The notes: generated by a model not told the origin, from the letters alone. Positions 54,280 through 63,990 are shown, numbered from the stretch's first letter. The stretch is DNA of 64,000 nucleotides from Enchytraeus crypticus (GCA_905160935.1 CAJHZI010000202.1:339501-403500); one strand, 5' to 3'. A program made the numbers and translations.

Positions 54280-54554
54280 TTTAGAATTATAACTTACATT
54301 AAACAGATTAGCTGTTTAGACATGCAATATTAAACTTGATAGATATTTTCACGGATGATCACACATAATTACATATAACTTGTGTTCAACTATTTCTACT
54401 GTGTCTGGAGCCCGTGAACATCACGTATCTGTTTGACTTAAGTGTAAAGTCGTGCGCATTGTCACGACAATTCGCAATTAATTAGCTATCATATAATTTA
54501 TTCTCTTAACGTGAAGTAGTGAAGCGCTGTTGTGATTGTAATTTGTTAGTGTGG

Positions 54555-54556
54555 TG

Positions 54557-54607
<51 letters not shown>

Positions 54608-55012
54608 GGGAGAGAGAGAGAGAGAGAGAGAGAGGAGAGGAAGGAGGGAGAGATGAGAGGGATGAGAGGGATGGGGAGGCGGCGAGAGAGGAGGAGGAGA
54701 GTGATCGGAGAGGATGAGAGAGGGAGAGAGACGAGTGAGGAGAGGGAAGAGAGAGGGAGAGAGGAGAGCGAGGAGCAGAGGAGTGAAAGAGAGAGAGAGA
54801 GGGAGAGAGAGAGTGAAAGAGAGGTAGAGAGTGAGAGAGAGAGAGAGAGAGAGAGGAAGAGAGAGAGAGAGAGGAAGAGAGAGAGAGAGAGGAAGAGAGT
54901 GTGAGAGAGAGTGAGATAGTAAGAAAGTGTGGGAGAAATAGAGAAAAAGATAGCGAGTGTGTAAGAGATAGAGAGAGTGTAAGATAAAAAGAGAGAGAGA
55001 GAGAGAGATAAA
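54555..55012. repeat. (GA)n/GGAGAG polypurine tract, 450 bp
   Basis: Purine-rich on the plus strand, with G-rich GGGATGAGAGG and GAGGAGGAGAG blocks. Frames on both strands are artefacts. Confidence 0.96.
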
Positions 55013-55276
55013 GCTCATACTCAGTTTACACTTTAGGCACGTTTAGAAAGCCACTCGACTATAGTTTATTATTTAAGAGCTTCGAGCCTTTAATTGCCGT
55101 TAGATCGATTGTGACAATCTGTTTGATCATATAGCTTGCTTTATTTGTCTTAGTATGATGTAGAAGTTCTTTCCCTAGTTCATTTTTTTAGTTCTTGAAA
55201 TGGATTCAAAGTTAATGAAATGACTTTTCGTACTCTATATATGCAGATATAGAAATATCTAGAAAGATGGACATAG

Positions 55277-55413
55277 AAGCTGGTAAAGCAAATGTTAACG
55301 TCAGTTTCCTCACTCGAAAGCGATGTCAGTGACGGGAGAGCCCCGGATTTGAACCCCGCACATACTGATCCGCGGTCGAGTATCTTACCGACTTCGCCAC
55401 TGGCTCCAGCCAG
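55277..55413 (-). mobile_element. SINE-1 copy, near consensus
   Basis: Minus strand: GGCTGGAGCCAGTGGCGAAG, TCGGTAAGATACTCGACCGC, GGATCAGTATGTGCGGGGTT, CAAATCCGGGGCTC, GTCACTGACATCGCTTTCGA, GTGAGGAAACTGACGTTAAC. Confidence 0.92.
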
Positions 55414-55692
55414 TACATTCAAGTCTAACTAGGGTGCCTAGCTCTCCGCATATAAATCTACACTGTATTGCTTTATTTAGAGCATGCTAATGTCGTATAG
55501 TGTCGTAGTCAGTGGTCAATGTGAGAATTGAGAGCTAGGGGAACGGTCAGAATTTTTGGGGCCCCTGTAATGAATTCGTATGCCTCCTAGTATCTAATAT
55601 GGGCCCCTGGCAGGGGCGCGTACCTGTGGAAAATTTAGCGCAAGGGGAACTGATTCCCCCCCCCAAACCACTTTAACCACTGGTCGTAGTTA
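55414..55692. other. no gene; short unassigned stretch
   Basis: GGGGCCCCTG and GGGCCCCTGGCAGGGGCG blocks near 55557 and 55610 are unusually GC-rich for this region. Origin unknown. Confidence 0.4.
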
Positions 55693-55797
55693 GTGAAGTT
55701 AATGTTAACGTCAGTTTCCTGACTCGAAATCGATGTCTGTGATTGGAGAGCGCTAGATTGGAACTTACTGATCCGCGGTCGAGTATCTTACCGACAT
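55693..55797 (-). mobile_element. SINE-1 copy, truncated
   Basis: Minus strand: GTCGGTAAGATACTCGACCG, CGGATCAGTAAGTTCCAATC (box B damaged), then CAGGAAACTGACGTTAAC. Head missing. Confidence 0.8.
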
Positions 55798-56019
55798 ATT
55801 ACATAATACCACATGTAAAACGTGTTGTTTAAGGCAATACACTGCATGATATGCCGTATTCCGGTATTATATCTTACTGTTATAGTATTCTAATAATTCC
55901 TGTTTATTTAACACTTAAGGTTCTAGTCTGTTTGTGACGCAGTCGCCTCTTTAAATCATCATGAACTGCTGCGGGTCTGGTTCTGTACGGGTGATTAGTG
56001 AGTATCGTTTAGTGAGATA

Positions 56020-56332
56020 TGCTTGATCCTCCTGAACGAGCTACGCTATAACTTTGAGTCTTGATCCTCCTGAACGAGCTACGCTATAACTTTGAGTCTT
56101 GATCCTCCTGAATGAGCTACGCTATAACTTAGAGTCTTGATCCTCCTGAACGAGCTACGCTATAACTTTGAGTCTTGATCCTCCTGAATGAGCTACGCTA
56201 TAACTTAGAGTCTTGATCCTTCTGAACGAGCTACGCTATAACTTTGAGTCTTGATCCTCCTGAATGAGCTACGCTATAACTTTGAGTCTTCATTGCCCTG
56301 AATGAGCTACGCTATAACTTTGAGTCATAATC
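56020..56332. repeat. 38-bp satellite, 8 copies
   Basis: Unit TTGATCCTCCTGAACGAGCT, ACGCTATAACTTTGAGTC, with C/T and T/A variants shared by non-adjacent copies. Confidence 0.95.
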
Positions 56333-56344
56333 CTCGCGTGGTGA

Positions 56345-56645
56345 TCATTCAAGCCTTGGGACTGATTTTATGAATTTCGCTTTCATTTCATTGAACCAAC
56401 TTTTGATTTTGTTATTTGCTAAAAGTGGTCGTCCACTCGCTTAATATTGCTCGCTTTTGTCGTGGACGTCGATGCTTAATAACAAGTATACTGTATGTTA
56501 TTGGAGACTTGTATTGCTCGTTCGCTTAATTTTCGCAACAGCAAAAATACGATTAGAGTGTTACTGTTGTCCATGACAACATTGAGCGCAGTGGAACATA
56601 ATCAAAACCGATGAGCAGAATGTGGGAGGTAAAGGGGTAAATGGG
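56345..56645. mobile_element. two hairpin-ended repeat copies, opposite directions
   Basis: Plus: GGACTGATTTTATGAATTTC, GTCCACTCGCTTAATATTGC, TTGTCGTGGACG (56360-56470, decayed end). Minus: GTGTTACTGTTGTCCATGAC, AACATTGAGCGCAGTGGAAC (56556-56610), read inverted. Confidence 0.65.
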
Positions 56646-57461
56646 TAGAAGGGGTTTACATCTATTTTAAAACATTATAACTCACATTTGCTTAATTACA
56701 CTCGTTCGTGCCGTAGTTTTGTGTTTCTTCCTTTACATCACATCACATTTACATCACGTCGTATGATCGTAAACTGGCTTTAATTCTGTTCATCGTATTG
56801 TATGGTGTCCAGTGGAGCTTACCGTTAAGAACTAAATAAGAACTAAAACATTAAGAACCAGCCTTCCTCAGTTTCAACTAACTAACTAACTAGCCAGCCT
56901 CGACTACTGAGCAGGGACGTTATTCCATGAGAAAACAATTCTGTTTACCCAATATAATATTTGAATTCTGTATTTGTATAGTACGTATTTGTATAATACG
57001 TATTTGTATAATACGTATTTGTATAATACGTATTTGTATTCTTGACATATTGATATCGAATCAGTGGATTGCTCGGGTGTGATGTCTAAAGTTAATTAGT
57101 ATTCTCTTATTTGACGTGACTACACATTCAACAACGAGAATAGATATAAAAACTGCGGAACTATAATGTGAATCTATTCAGTTAGAGTTTCCGTTCAGCA
57201 ATGTATCGTGAGTTTATAGGTTGGTGAGACTAATTTTACTTTCAGTTAGCGCTTTTCTATCTTCTTTTCTTAAAATGTTGTTTATTTTCGTTATGTTCAT
57301 ATGTAGAGAGGTTTTCTATTCTAAACTCACCGTCGATGTGAATACATTCACTAAACTGTATTGTTTTGCACTGTAACTTAGTGGTTGTATTCTTTTGTAT
57401 TGTAACGTATTGTACTATACTGTATTTTACTGCATTGCACTGTACTGTATTGTATTGACAG
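56646..57461. other. upstream region of AIFM3-like gene; no exon found
   Basis: 56965-57040 is a 15-bp TATTTGTATAATACG repeat (about five copies). Near 56870-56950 is a piece also seen at 53850-53920. TTGTATTGTACTG-type runs at 57385-57455 precede the first exon. No convincing promoter. Confidence 0.45.
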
Positions 57462-57522
57462 GTAGGAGGATGGCTGGTTTGATGGAATACGAACATGACG
57501 TGTCCGACCTCTCGCCTGGCAG
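57462..57522 (+). CDS. AIFM3: AIFM3-like exon 1 (or first recognised exon)
   Basis: ATG 57470 opens MAGLMEYEHDVSDLSPG, then AG|GTCAGTG, phase 2. H-x-V-x-DL-x-G followed in exon 2 by MKEVE aligns with the residues just before the Rieske domain in AIFM3 proteins. TTGACAG before 57462 is a possible acceptor, so more 5' exons may exist; if not, this Met is the start and the protein lacks the long N-terminal region of vertebrate forms. Confidence 0.75.
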
Positions 57523-60500
57523 GTCAGTGTTGTCATGTGATTAGTCGTTTAACTGATGTTGCATTGTAATTATAATGAATTAACTGATTGATAGCAAGGT
57601 GTGTAGCGAGATAGAGACACCCACAGAGAGATCTGGACAGCAACTTGATAACGAGAGAGAATTTTGAGGAACGCTTCAATAGGCCAGAATTGTTCTTATG
57701 ACGGTAGCTCGATAGAGTCGATTGATTGGTTGATTTATAGATTGATTGTTTGTTCGTTCAGTTGCTCGATTGATATCTTTATTGATTGAATGTTTATTTA
57801 ATTAATAATTTGTTTATTGATTGAATTTAATTATATGATTGATTGGTTTATTGACTGATTACTGATTGTTTAAAGCTAAAAGCTAGTGTTAACGTCAGTT
57901 TCCTCACTCGAAACGCGATGTTAGTGATGGGCGAGCCCAGGATTTTAACCCCGCACATACTGATCCGCGGTAGAGTATCTTACCGACATCGCCACGGGCT
58001 CCAGCCAGTAATAATTAGTTTGATTAGTAGTTTATTGAATTGATTGTCAGTATGAAGGAGGTAGAGTGTGGAGATACAAAACTTCTCCTGGTGAACGACT
58101 CTGGAACTATCAGAGCTCTCAGCAACAAGTGCACTCACTACGGGGCGCCACTTATCAACGGTAGAGTGTTTATTTGTCATATTAATTAAAAGTTCCCCGT
58201 GTTGTGTCCGGGTTGTTTGAAGAATAGACCAACCGGTGACAGCACGTGTCGTAGAAGGCGATCAAAGCATCAAGATCCAAACCAACGTTAGAAAGGGCAT
58301 TCAGTTGGTGAGCGCCTAGGCTCCAGAAATTGCTGCAAAAATTTAAACGAATGGAAAAGTCTCAAATAGGGGATTGACTGAGGGATGATATGATGTGAGA
58401 CAGAGAGGATTTGAGACAGTCTATTCGTATCACGACCCTAGTTAAACTGGGATTAAAGAGAAGAAGAAGAAGATGATGATGATGATGATTAATTATTAGT
58501 TTTGTCATTTGGGGGCGGAATTTAGCGCAGTCGGTTAACTGGGTTAATGTACCAGTCAATAAGCGAAGTTAAGCTTCATCGAGCCTGGTTAGTACATGGT
58601 AGGTTGACCACCTGGAAGACCATGTGCTAACAGCTAGGTCCTCATAGCATAAGTTCACCGTACATAACTCAGGACGTGCTCAGCCGAAATATTTCACAAA
58701 CGAAGATTTCGGCAAAATAGAACCTACCAGTCGACCACGTTTGATTTTTTGAAGTTATCCAATTTTATTTTGATTGATTGACTGATTGACTGATTGAACT
58801 GGTTAAATGATTGGCTGTTTGTTTGGTTGCTTGATTGATTAGTTGATTGACTGACTGATTGATTGACTGTCTGATTGACTGACTGATTGATTGACTGATT
58901 GATTGACTGATTGATTGATTTATTGATTGACTGATTGATTGATTGACTGATTGACTGATTGATTGATTGATTGATTGACTGATTGATGTAGGCGTGTTTG
59001 CGGGTGGACATGTACGATGTCCCTGGCACGGCGCTTGTTTCAACGTCAAGTCAGGCGACATAGAGGACTTTCCTGGTATAGACAGTCTACAGACCTTTGA
59101 GGTTATCTATCAATCAATCAATCAATCAATCAATCTATCAATCAATCTATCGATCGTCAAGTCAGGCGACATAGAGGACTTTCCTGGCATAGACAGTGTA
59201 CAGACCTTCGAGGTTATCTATCAATCAATCAATCAATAAATCAGTCAATTAAACAAACAGTCAATCAATCAATCAATCATTCAATCAATCCTTAGGGCTC
59301 CTCAGGAAGCCACAAACCATTGTTCACTGTCTCAGTTTATTGTCTATTGTTGTGTTAGTGTGTAAAGTGTAGTTGTTTGAAATAAACAAATAAATATTTG
59401 TTGTTTACTTTAGTAGTTGGCAGTGAGTGTGAGTCAGAAAGTTTAACATTTGTTTCTATGCCGCGCATGACGTGATTTGTTTAGGTGGTTGCGGCAGGCA
59501 GTGGCAAGGTGAAGGTCAAGGCCAGGGAGGATCAGCTGAAGACGGTGAAGCGTACTAAACCTGCAGGCTCGATACAGTGCGGCCAGCACCAGACTATACT
59601 GATCATAGGCGGAGGTGCGCAGACTAGTCTAGTGCAGTGTTATTTGTTGTATTATATAAATAATATATATACTATATAAATACTGAATAATATATATATA
59701 AATACTACATTAGTGTAAATCCTGGGCTCGCCCGTCACTGACATCGCTTACGAATGAGATAACTGACGCTAACATTAGCTTTTTTAGCTTTTTTATAAAA
59801 TGAAATCAGGGATAAAGTGCAAAATCTAAAATCTATAAAATGCAGTGAATACACTTATTTATTCTAAATGTTATTTAATTTATTGTCTACTATTATTTTT
59901 TGTATTTTATTATTATTATTATCATTTTTAAATGCCCTGGGCTATATAGGGTCCTAAGCTAAAAATAAGATAAGGAGACTTTATTAATTGAAAGCTATTA
60001 TTATTATTATTATTATTATTATTGGTTGAGTGACTAATTTATTGGTTGACTTATTGATTGATTAATCGATCGATCGAGTGATGTATCGATCTTTTGATTG
60101 ATTGATTGGTTGATATATTTATGGATTGATTGATTGAATGATTAATTTATTAACCGATCAATGAATCTATCAATCAAATGATTCTTTGATTGTTGATTGA
60201 TTGATTGATTGATTAGATGTTATATTTGACTAGTTGTTGATTGATTGATTGATTAGATGTTATATTTGACTAGTTGTTGATTGATTGAGTGATTAGATGT
60301 TATATTTGACTAGCTGTTGATTGATTGATTGATTAGATGTTATATTTGACTAGTTGTTGATTGATTGATTGATTAGATGTTATATTTGACTAGTTGTTGA
60401 TTGATTGATTGATTGGATATTAGATGTGATTAGTTATTGATGATTGATTGGATTGACTTATTAGATTCTATATTATATAAGTTATTGATGATATTGCCGT

Positions 60501-61210
60501 GTTACCAGGTCCCTCGGCCGCTGTATGCGCTGAGACACTTAGACAGGAGGGTTTTGTTGGAGACATTGTTGTGGCAACCCGGGAGAAACATCTGCCCTAT
60601 GACAGGCCTAAACTGAGCAAGGTGGGTGGGTTTTGAGTTGTTGATTTATTGATTGATTTATTGATTGATTTATTGATTGAGTGAGTGACTGAGTGATCCA
60701 CTGATAGATTGATTGATTTGTTGATAGATAGATGGATTGATTGGTTGATTGATTGATAGATAGATAGATTGATTGATTGATTGACTGATATATATATAGA
60801 TAGATAGATTGATTGGAAGGAAGGAAGATATTAGGAAACTGGAGGCATTGGAAATGTGGATTTGGAGAAGAATGGAGAGGATTAGCTGGACTCGAAAGGT
60901 TACACATAAGGAGGTTCTGGAGAGAGTTGGTACAGATAGACAGTTGACAAATATATTAAGAAATAGGAAAAAGAGTTGGATAGGATACATTCTAAGGGGG
61001 GAAGGTCTATTATTAGAGATCATAGAAGGTAGAATGGAAGGTAAAAGAGGTAGGAGCAGGCCGAGATTAGGAATGTCAGATGATTTATGACCCACTCATA
61101 TGTGGCAATGAAGAGGAAAGCGGAAAACAGAGAAGAGTGGAGGCGTTATATACCAGGAACCTGCCAGTAGGCAATTTGAGAGAGAGATTGATTGATTGAT
61201 GGATAGATAG

Positions 61211-61247
<37 letters not shown>

Positions 61248-61880
61248 CCTAGGCTGTTAGTGTAACTGCTGATCAGATAGCACTGAGAGATGCTAGCTAC
61301 TATGCTCAGCACAAAATCACATTCAAGTTCCAGAAGGAGGTTGAGACAGATCATGTTTAATTTTCATTTTCTTTTAATTAAAAGAAAATTTTAATTAAAA
61401 TTGTTAAAATTTAATCAATTTTTTCTTAATTTTAATTTTTTTTAAATATCGGAATCGGTAGGGGTTGTCCTAGTTGTTAAGTTCCTAGCGACCGGGTACA
61501 TCGTATAAACACCTCGATTATTGGAACAAGAGTTTATTAAATACTATGTTCTGGCATGGACCTATGATTCTATTGTTCACATTATAATTATTTCTAGTTA
61601 CGGCATGGTTAGTTACATACCAATGACTTACCAGTAAATTAATGTTACCTTAATCTTTGTGACGGTAGCTCGAGTGTGTCGAGTCGCCTTGAAGAAAAGC
61701 CGTGTGCTTCTGAACCTTGACGTTAAACACTGCAATCTACTTGAACTTGATCGATACCTATGTAACAGTGTCAAATTAATATTAACTAATTCAGTATACA
61801 ATTCAGTACTTATTCTGTATATGTAGATTTAATTTTAAATCTCATGTCAATGATATTATTTAACTGATATACTGATTGAC

Positions 61881-61913
<33 letters not shown>

Positions 61914-62891
61914 TTATGCAGACAGATAGATAATGCATTGATTTGCAGTGAGATGCGGCGAATAAGTATTCACTGTTTCATAATATCTAATAGAGTTGAG
62001 AGAGATTGATGATTAATTGATTGATTGATTAATTGACTGACTGATTGATTGCTTAATTGATGGATTGATTGATTGATTAATTGATTGATGTTAGGCTGTG
62101 CATGTGAACACGTCAGACAGGAAGGTCAAGTTCAAGGACGGAGAGGAGATCAAGTACGACAAGCTGGTGCTAGCTGTGGGCACTGTGTATGTCTAGTAGT
62201 CTGTCTGTCTGTCTGTCTGCCTGTCTGTCTGTCTGCGTGTCTGTCTGTATGTGTGCCTGTCTAACCCAGTCTGTCTGTCTGCCTGTCTTTGAACCTGTCT
62301 ATCTGTCTACCTGCCTGCCTATCTAACACTGTCTGTCTGTCTCTGTGCCTGTCTGTTTACCTATCTGCCTAACACTGTCTGTCTGCCTGTCTGTGTTGTG
62401 CCTGTCTGTGTAATACTGTCTGTCTGTTTGCCTGTCTACCTGCCTCTCTAACACTGTCTGTCCGCCTTGATTGTCCGACTGACTGATTAATTGACTGATT
62501 GACTGACTGCCTGATTGTCTTACTGACTGACTGATTAATTGACTGATTGACTGACTGCCTGATTGATTGACTGACTGACTGATTGATTAACTGATTGACT
62601 GACTGACTGATTAATTGACTGACTAATTGATTGATTGACTGACTGATTGATTGACTGATTGATTGATTGACTGACTGAAAGACTTATTGACTGACTAATT
62701 AACTGACTGATTGACTGATTAACTGACTAATTGACTGCTTGACTGCACTGTTATCAGGCCTAGGGTTTTGACTAACATCCCCGGTCATGACCTGGAGAAC
62801 GTGGTAACGCTGCGCAGTGTTGATGACGCCGCGCTGATAGCAGAGAAGAGCTTAGGCAAACATGTCGTCATACTGGGCACCTCCTTCATAG
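57462..62891 (+). CDS. AIFM3: AIFM3-like Rieske/FAD oxidoreductase, 5' part, eight exons
   Basis: Eight exons with GT-AG borders and consistent phases (2,1,0,1,0,2,1) give about 276 residues; the family has about 550-600, so the 3' half is outside. Order: N-terminal MEYEHDVSDL; Rieske [2Fe-2S] domain with ligand motifs CTH and CPWH split between exons 2 and 3 (NKCTHYGAPLI, VRCPWHGACFNV); FAD-binding GGGPSAAVCAETLRQEGF; the AIFM3 signature HLPYDRPKLSK; KVKFKDG; and the second (NAD) Rossmann start VVILGTSFIG. Family: apoptosis-inducing-factor-like, mitochondrial/cytosolic NAD(P)H oxidoreductases fused to a Rieske domain. No stop or frameshift. Introns are packed with GATT repeats, two SINEs and LINE tails. 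The donor side of exon 3 and intron 8 carries tandem duplications. Confidence 0.93.
57876..58007 (-). mobile_element. SINE-1 copy in AIFM3-like intron 1
   Basis: Minus strand: GGCTGGAGCCCGTGGCGATG, GTCGGTAAGATACTCTACCG, GCGGGGTTAAAATCCTGGGC, GAGGAAACTGACGTTAAC. It ends 43 bp before exon 2. Confidence 0.9.
58051..58160 (+). CDS. AIFM3: AIFM3-like exon 2, Rieske part 1
   Basis: After ATTGTCAG: MKEVECGDTKLLLVNDSGTI, then RALSNKCTHYGAPLIN, G|GTAGAG. Supplies the first Cys-x-His cluster ligands. Confidence 0.95.
58197..58490 (+). mobile_element. repeat end plus LINE 3' tail in intron 2
   Basis: GTGTTGTGTCCGGGTTGTTT is the inverse of the CCCGGACACAACAC end. 58270-58485 has GCATTCAGTTGGTGAGCGCC, TAGGCTCCAGAAATTGCTGC, GTTAAACTGGGATTAAAGAG and (GAA)/(GAT)n. 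Confidence 0.8.
58505..58645 (+). mobile_element. 5S rRNA-derived SINE head in intron 2
   Basis: ATTTAGCGCAGTCGG, AAGCGAAGTTAAGCTTCATC, GAGCCTGGTTAGTACATGGT, AGGTTGACCACCTGGAAGAC. Head only; the usual tail is not present. Confidence 0.75.
58765..58985. repeat. (GATT/GACT)n up to the exon 3 acceptor
   Basis: About 220 bp of TGATTGAC-type repeat that ends only at GATGTAG|G, so the repeat forms the pre-acceptor sequence of exon 3. Minus-strand Ser/Gln/Asn frames are artefacts. Confidence 0.95.
58992..59101 (+). CDS. AIFM3: AIFM3-like exon 3, Rieske part 2
   Basis: After TTGATGTAG: GVFAGGHVRCPWHGACFNV, KSGDIEDFPGIDSLQTFE, then GAG|GTTATC, phase 0. Supplies the second Cys-x2-His. The last 58 nt and the donor are repeated 111 bp downstream in the same frame. 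Confidence 0.95.
59155..59236 (+). repeat. in-frame tandem duplicate of exon 3 end and donor
   Basis: Copy of 59044-59125 at an offset of 111 bp with three substitutions (two silent, one Leu to Val). The region between is CAAT repeat and stays open, so use of the second donor at 59213 would lengthen the protein by 37 residues without a frameshift. Confidence 0.93.
59237..59484. other. intron 3 remainder
   Basis: CAAT repeats to 59290, then GAAATAAACAAATAAATATT, an element-like 3' end, before the exon 4 acceptor. Confidence 0.5.
59485..59614 (+). CDS. AIFM3: AIFM3-like exon 4
   Basis: After TTGTTTAG: VVAAGSGKVKVKAREDQLKT, end of the Rieske domain and linker, then TILIIGG, G|GTGCGC, the beta strand of the FAD-binding Rossmann fold. 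Phase 0 in, 1 out. Confidence 0.95.
59717..59795 (+). mobile_element. SINE-1 3' fragment in intron 4
   Basis: TAAATCCTGGGCTCGCCCGT, CACTGACATCGCTTACGAAT, GATAACTGACGCTAACATTA, then GCTTTTTTAGC. It lacks everything before box B. Confidence 0.85.
59796..60189. repeat. (TTA)n and degenerate (GATT)n in intron 4
   Basis: (TTA)n near 59910 and 59998-60022, then imperfect GATT repeats. Confidence 0.8.
60190..60430. repeat. 40-bp minisatellite in intron 4, about 6 copies
   Basis: Unit TTGATTGATTGATTGATTAG, ATGTTATATTTGACTAGTTG. Confidence 0.93.
60509..60621 (+). CDS. AIFM3: AIFM3-like exon 5
   Basis: After GTTACCAG: completes GGGPSAAVCAETLRQEGFVG (G-x-G-x-x-A), then VVATREKHLPYDRPKLSK, AAG|GTGGGT. 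The latter is the strongest family signature in the window. Confidence 0.97.
60640..60805. repeat. (GATT/GATA)n in intron 5
   Basis: Starts 20 bp after the exon 5 donor and ends where the LINE fragment starts. Confidence 0.93.
60809..61182 (+). mobile_element. LINE 3' fragment in intron 5
   Basis: Encodes RKLEALEMWIWRRMERISWT, then EVLERVGTDRQLTNILRNRK, SWIGYILRGEGLLLEIIEGR and MEGKRGRSRPRLGM before a frame break at 61088. Ends at ACCTGCCAGTAGGCAATTTG and a short GAGAGAG, then GATT repeat. Same element as 19650-20090, longer at its 5' end. Post-RT part only. Confidence 0.88.
61183..61252. repeat. (GATT)n before exon 6
   Basis: GATT repeats reach to ACCTAG|G at the exon 6 acceptor. Confidence 0.9.
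61253..61339 (+). CDS. AIFM3: AIFM3-like exon 6
   Basis: 87 nt, phase 0-0: AVSVTADQIALRDASYYAQH, KITFKFQKE, then GAG|GTTGAG. Aligns with the LALR-x-x-FF segment of the family. Confidence 0.93.
61345..61647. other. intron 6, A/T palindromes
   Basis: TTTTCTTTTAATTAAAAGAA is palindromic (61368-61388), followed by T-rich sequence. No exon. Confidence 0.6.
61648..61735 (+). mobile_element. GAACCTTGACGTTAAAC repeat family copy in intron 6
   Basis: TTACCTTAATCTTTGTGACG, GTAGCTCGAGTGTGTCGAGT, CGTGTGCTTCTGAACCTTGA, CGTTAAACAC. Confidence 0.8.
61865..62094. repeat. (GATT)n blocks in intron 6
   Basis: Two GATT/GACT blocks (61865-61912 and 62005-62090). The second ends at TGATGTTAG|G, the exon 7 acceptor. 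Confidence 0.92.
62095..62186 (+). CDS. AIFM3: AIFM3-like exon 7
   Basis: After TGATGTTAG: AVHVNTSDRKVKFKDGEEIK, YDKLVLAVGT, GT|GTATGT, phase 2. KVKFKDG and the LVLAVGT strand are conserved in the family. Confidence 0.95.
62190..62757. repeat. (CTGT)n then (GACT/GATT)n filling intron 7
   Basis: CTGTCTGTCTGC-type repeats to 62465, then GACTGACTGATT to 62745. The intron is almost wholly simple repeat apart from its splice sites. Confidence 0.95.
62758..62891 (+). CDS. AIFM3: AIFM3-like exon 8
   Basis: After GTTATCAG: PRVLTNIPGHDLENVVTLRS, VDDAALIAEKSLGKHVVILG, TSFI, G|GTAACC, phase 1. Begins the NAD-binding Rossmann fold; G-T-S-F-I-G has Ser where many relatives have the middle Gly. Confidence 0.95.
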
Positions 62892-63006
62892 GTAACCTCT
62901 TTCATAGGTAACCTCTTTCGTAGGTGACCTCTTTCATAGGTAACCTCTTTCGTAGGTGACCTCTTTCATAGGTAACCTCTTTCATAGGTAACCTCTTTCA
63001 TAGGTA
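62892..63006 (+). repeat. 16-bp tandem repeat copying the exon 8 splice donor
   Basis: Seven units of GTAACCTCTTTCATAG (with GTGACC and CGTAG variants). The last exon bases CTCCTTCATAG and the donor GTAACC themselves form the first boundary, so eight donor-like sites follow each other. Confidence 0.95.
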
Positions 63007-63066
63007 ACCACTGCTCAACGTTGTCATGGAAGACTGTAGCCAATTCTGTTGTTGTTGTAGTTGTCT

Positions 63067-63152
<86 letters not shown>

Positions 63153-63260
63153 TTAAATTATAAGCGTTATAAGCAGTAATCAAGTTACCTTCTGAATAGG
63201 CTACTAGTGCTCCATATTGTCATAGACGACAGAAGCACTTTTATTGTGTCGTTGTTGATA
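63000..63260 (+). mobile_element. two hairpin-ended repeat remnants around (GA)n
   Basis: ACTGCTCAACGTTGTCATGG and AAGACTGTAGCC (63008-63041), then (GA)n at 63069-63150, then GTGCTCCATATTGTCATAGA and CGACAGAAGCACTTTTATTG (63209-63247). Confidence 0.65.
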
Positions 63261-63780
63261 TTGTTGTTGTTATCCCGGGCACTGTAGCTATTATAGTTTT
63301 ACTAATCGCTGGTCCAGTTGATAAGCGAGTGTGATAAATGTGAGAAAGTGAGACGCGCGCTGGGTTAAGAATTCAAATCTCCTACGAGTTGTGTGGAGAT
63401 TTGTATAATTAGTATAATTATAAATTATTTTAATAAATTAATACAATTATAAATTATTTTATTAAATTAATGAATTATAAATTATTTATGATTAACTGAG
63501 TATTGAAAAAATGGATAATTTGCTCTTGCAGTAGAGTCTTTGTTAATTTCAAAACTGTTAGATATTGTCGCGGATAAGTGTTTTATTTGAATATTTTCTG
63601 ATATTATATTGTTTTCACTACACGCAACATAAATCTGACTGCTTTATTCGCCTAGCTGTTTAGCTTGTCAATTTTTCGCTTTAGTTATTTACTCATTACT
63701 ATTATACACTGTCACAATTGACTCATTCTTATAATACACTTTGTTTAGTCTGTATTCACACATTCAGCACGTTCGAAGTG
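63261..63780. other. intron 8, weak tRNA-like stretch
   Basis: GCTGGTCCAGTTGATAAGCG and TTAAGAATTCAAATCTCC (63310-63382) look like degraded Pol III boxes. The rest is AT-rich with ATTATAAATTATTTT repeats. Confidence 0.35.
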
Positions 63781-63784
63781 TTTC

Positions 63785-63990
63785 GTGTGCACGTGTGTGT
63801 GTGTGTGTATGTGTGTTCGCGCGCGTATCTGTGTGTGTGTGTGCGTGCGCGCGTGTATTTATGTGTTGTATGTCTGTGCGTGTATGTGTGTTGTGTGTAT
63901 ATGTGCGCGCGCGTGTATGTGTGTGTGTGCATTTGTGTTGTGTGTGTGTATGCGCGCGCGCGCGTGTATGTGTGTGTGTGTGTTGTGTTT
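63785..63990. repeat. (GT)n/(CG)n alternating purine-pyrimidine tract
   Basis: GTGTGTATGTGTGT mixed with CGCGCGCGCGTGTATGTGTG. Strict purine-pyrimidine alternation over long stretches. Confidence 0.95.

Noticed and set aside
54506..55018. 170-codon Ser/Leu-rich minus-strand frame and its plus-strand partner
   Set aside because: Microsatellite artefact on both strands.
58724..59061. Gln/Ser/Asn-rich (INQS) proteins on the minus strand
   Set aside because: GATT/GACT repeats in an AIFM3-like intron; the same repeat gives similar frames at 7092, 7629, 60608 and 61085.
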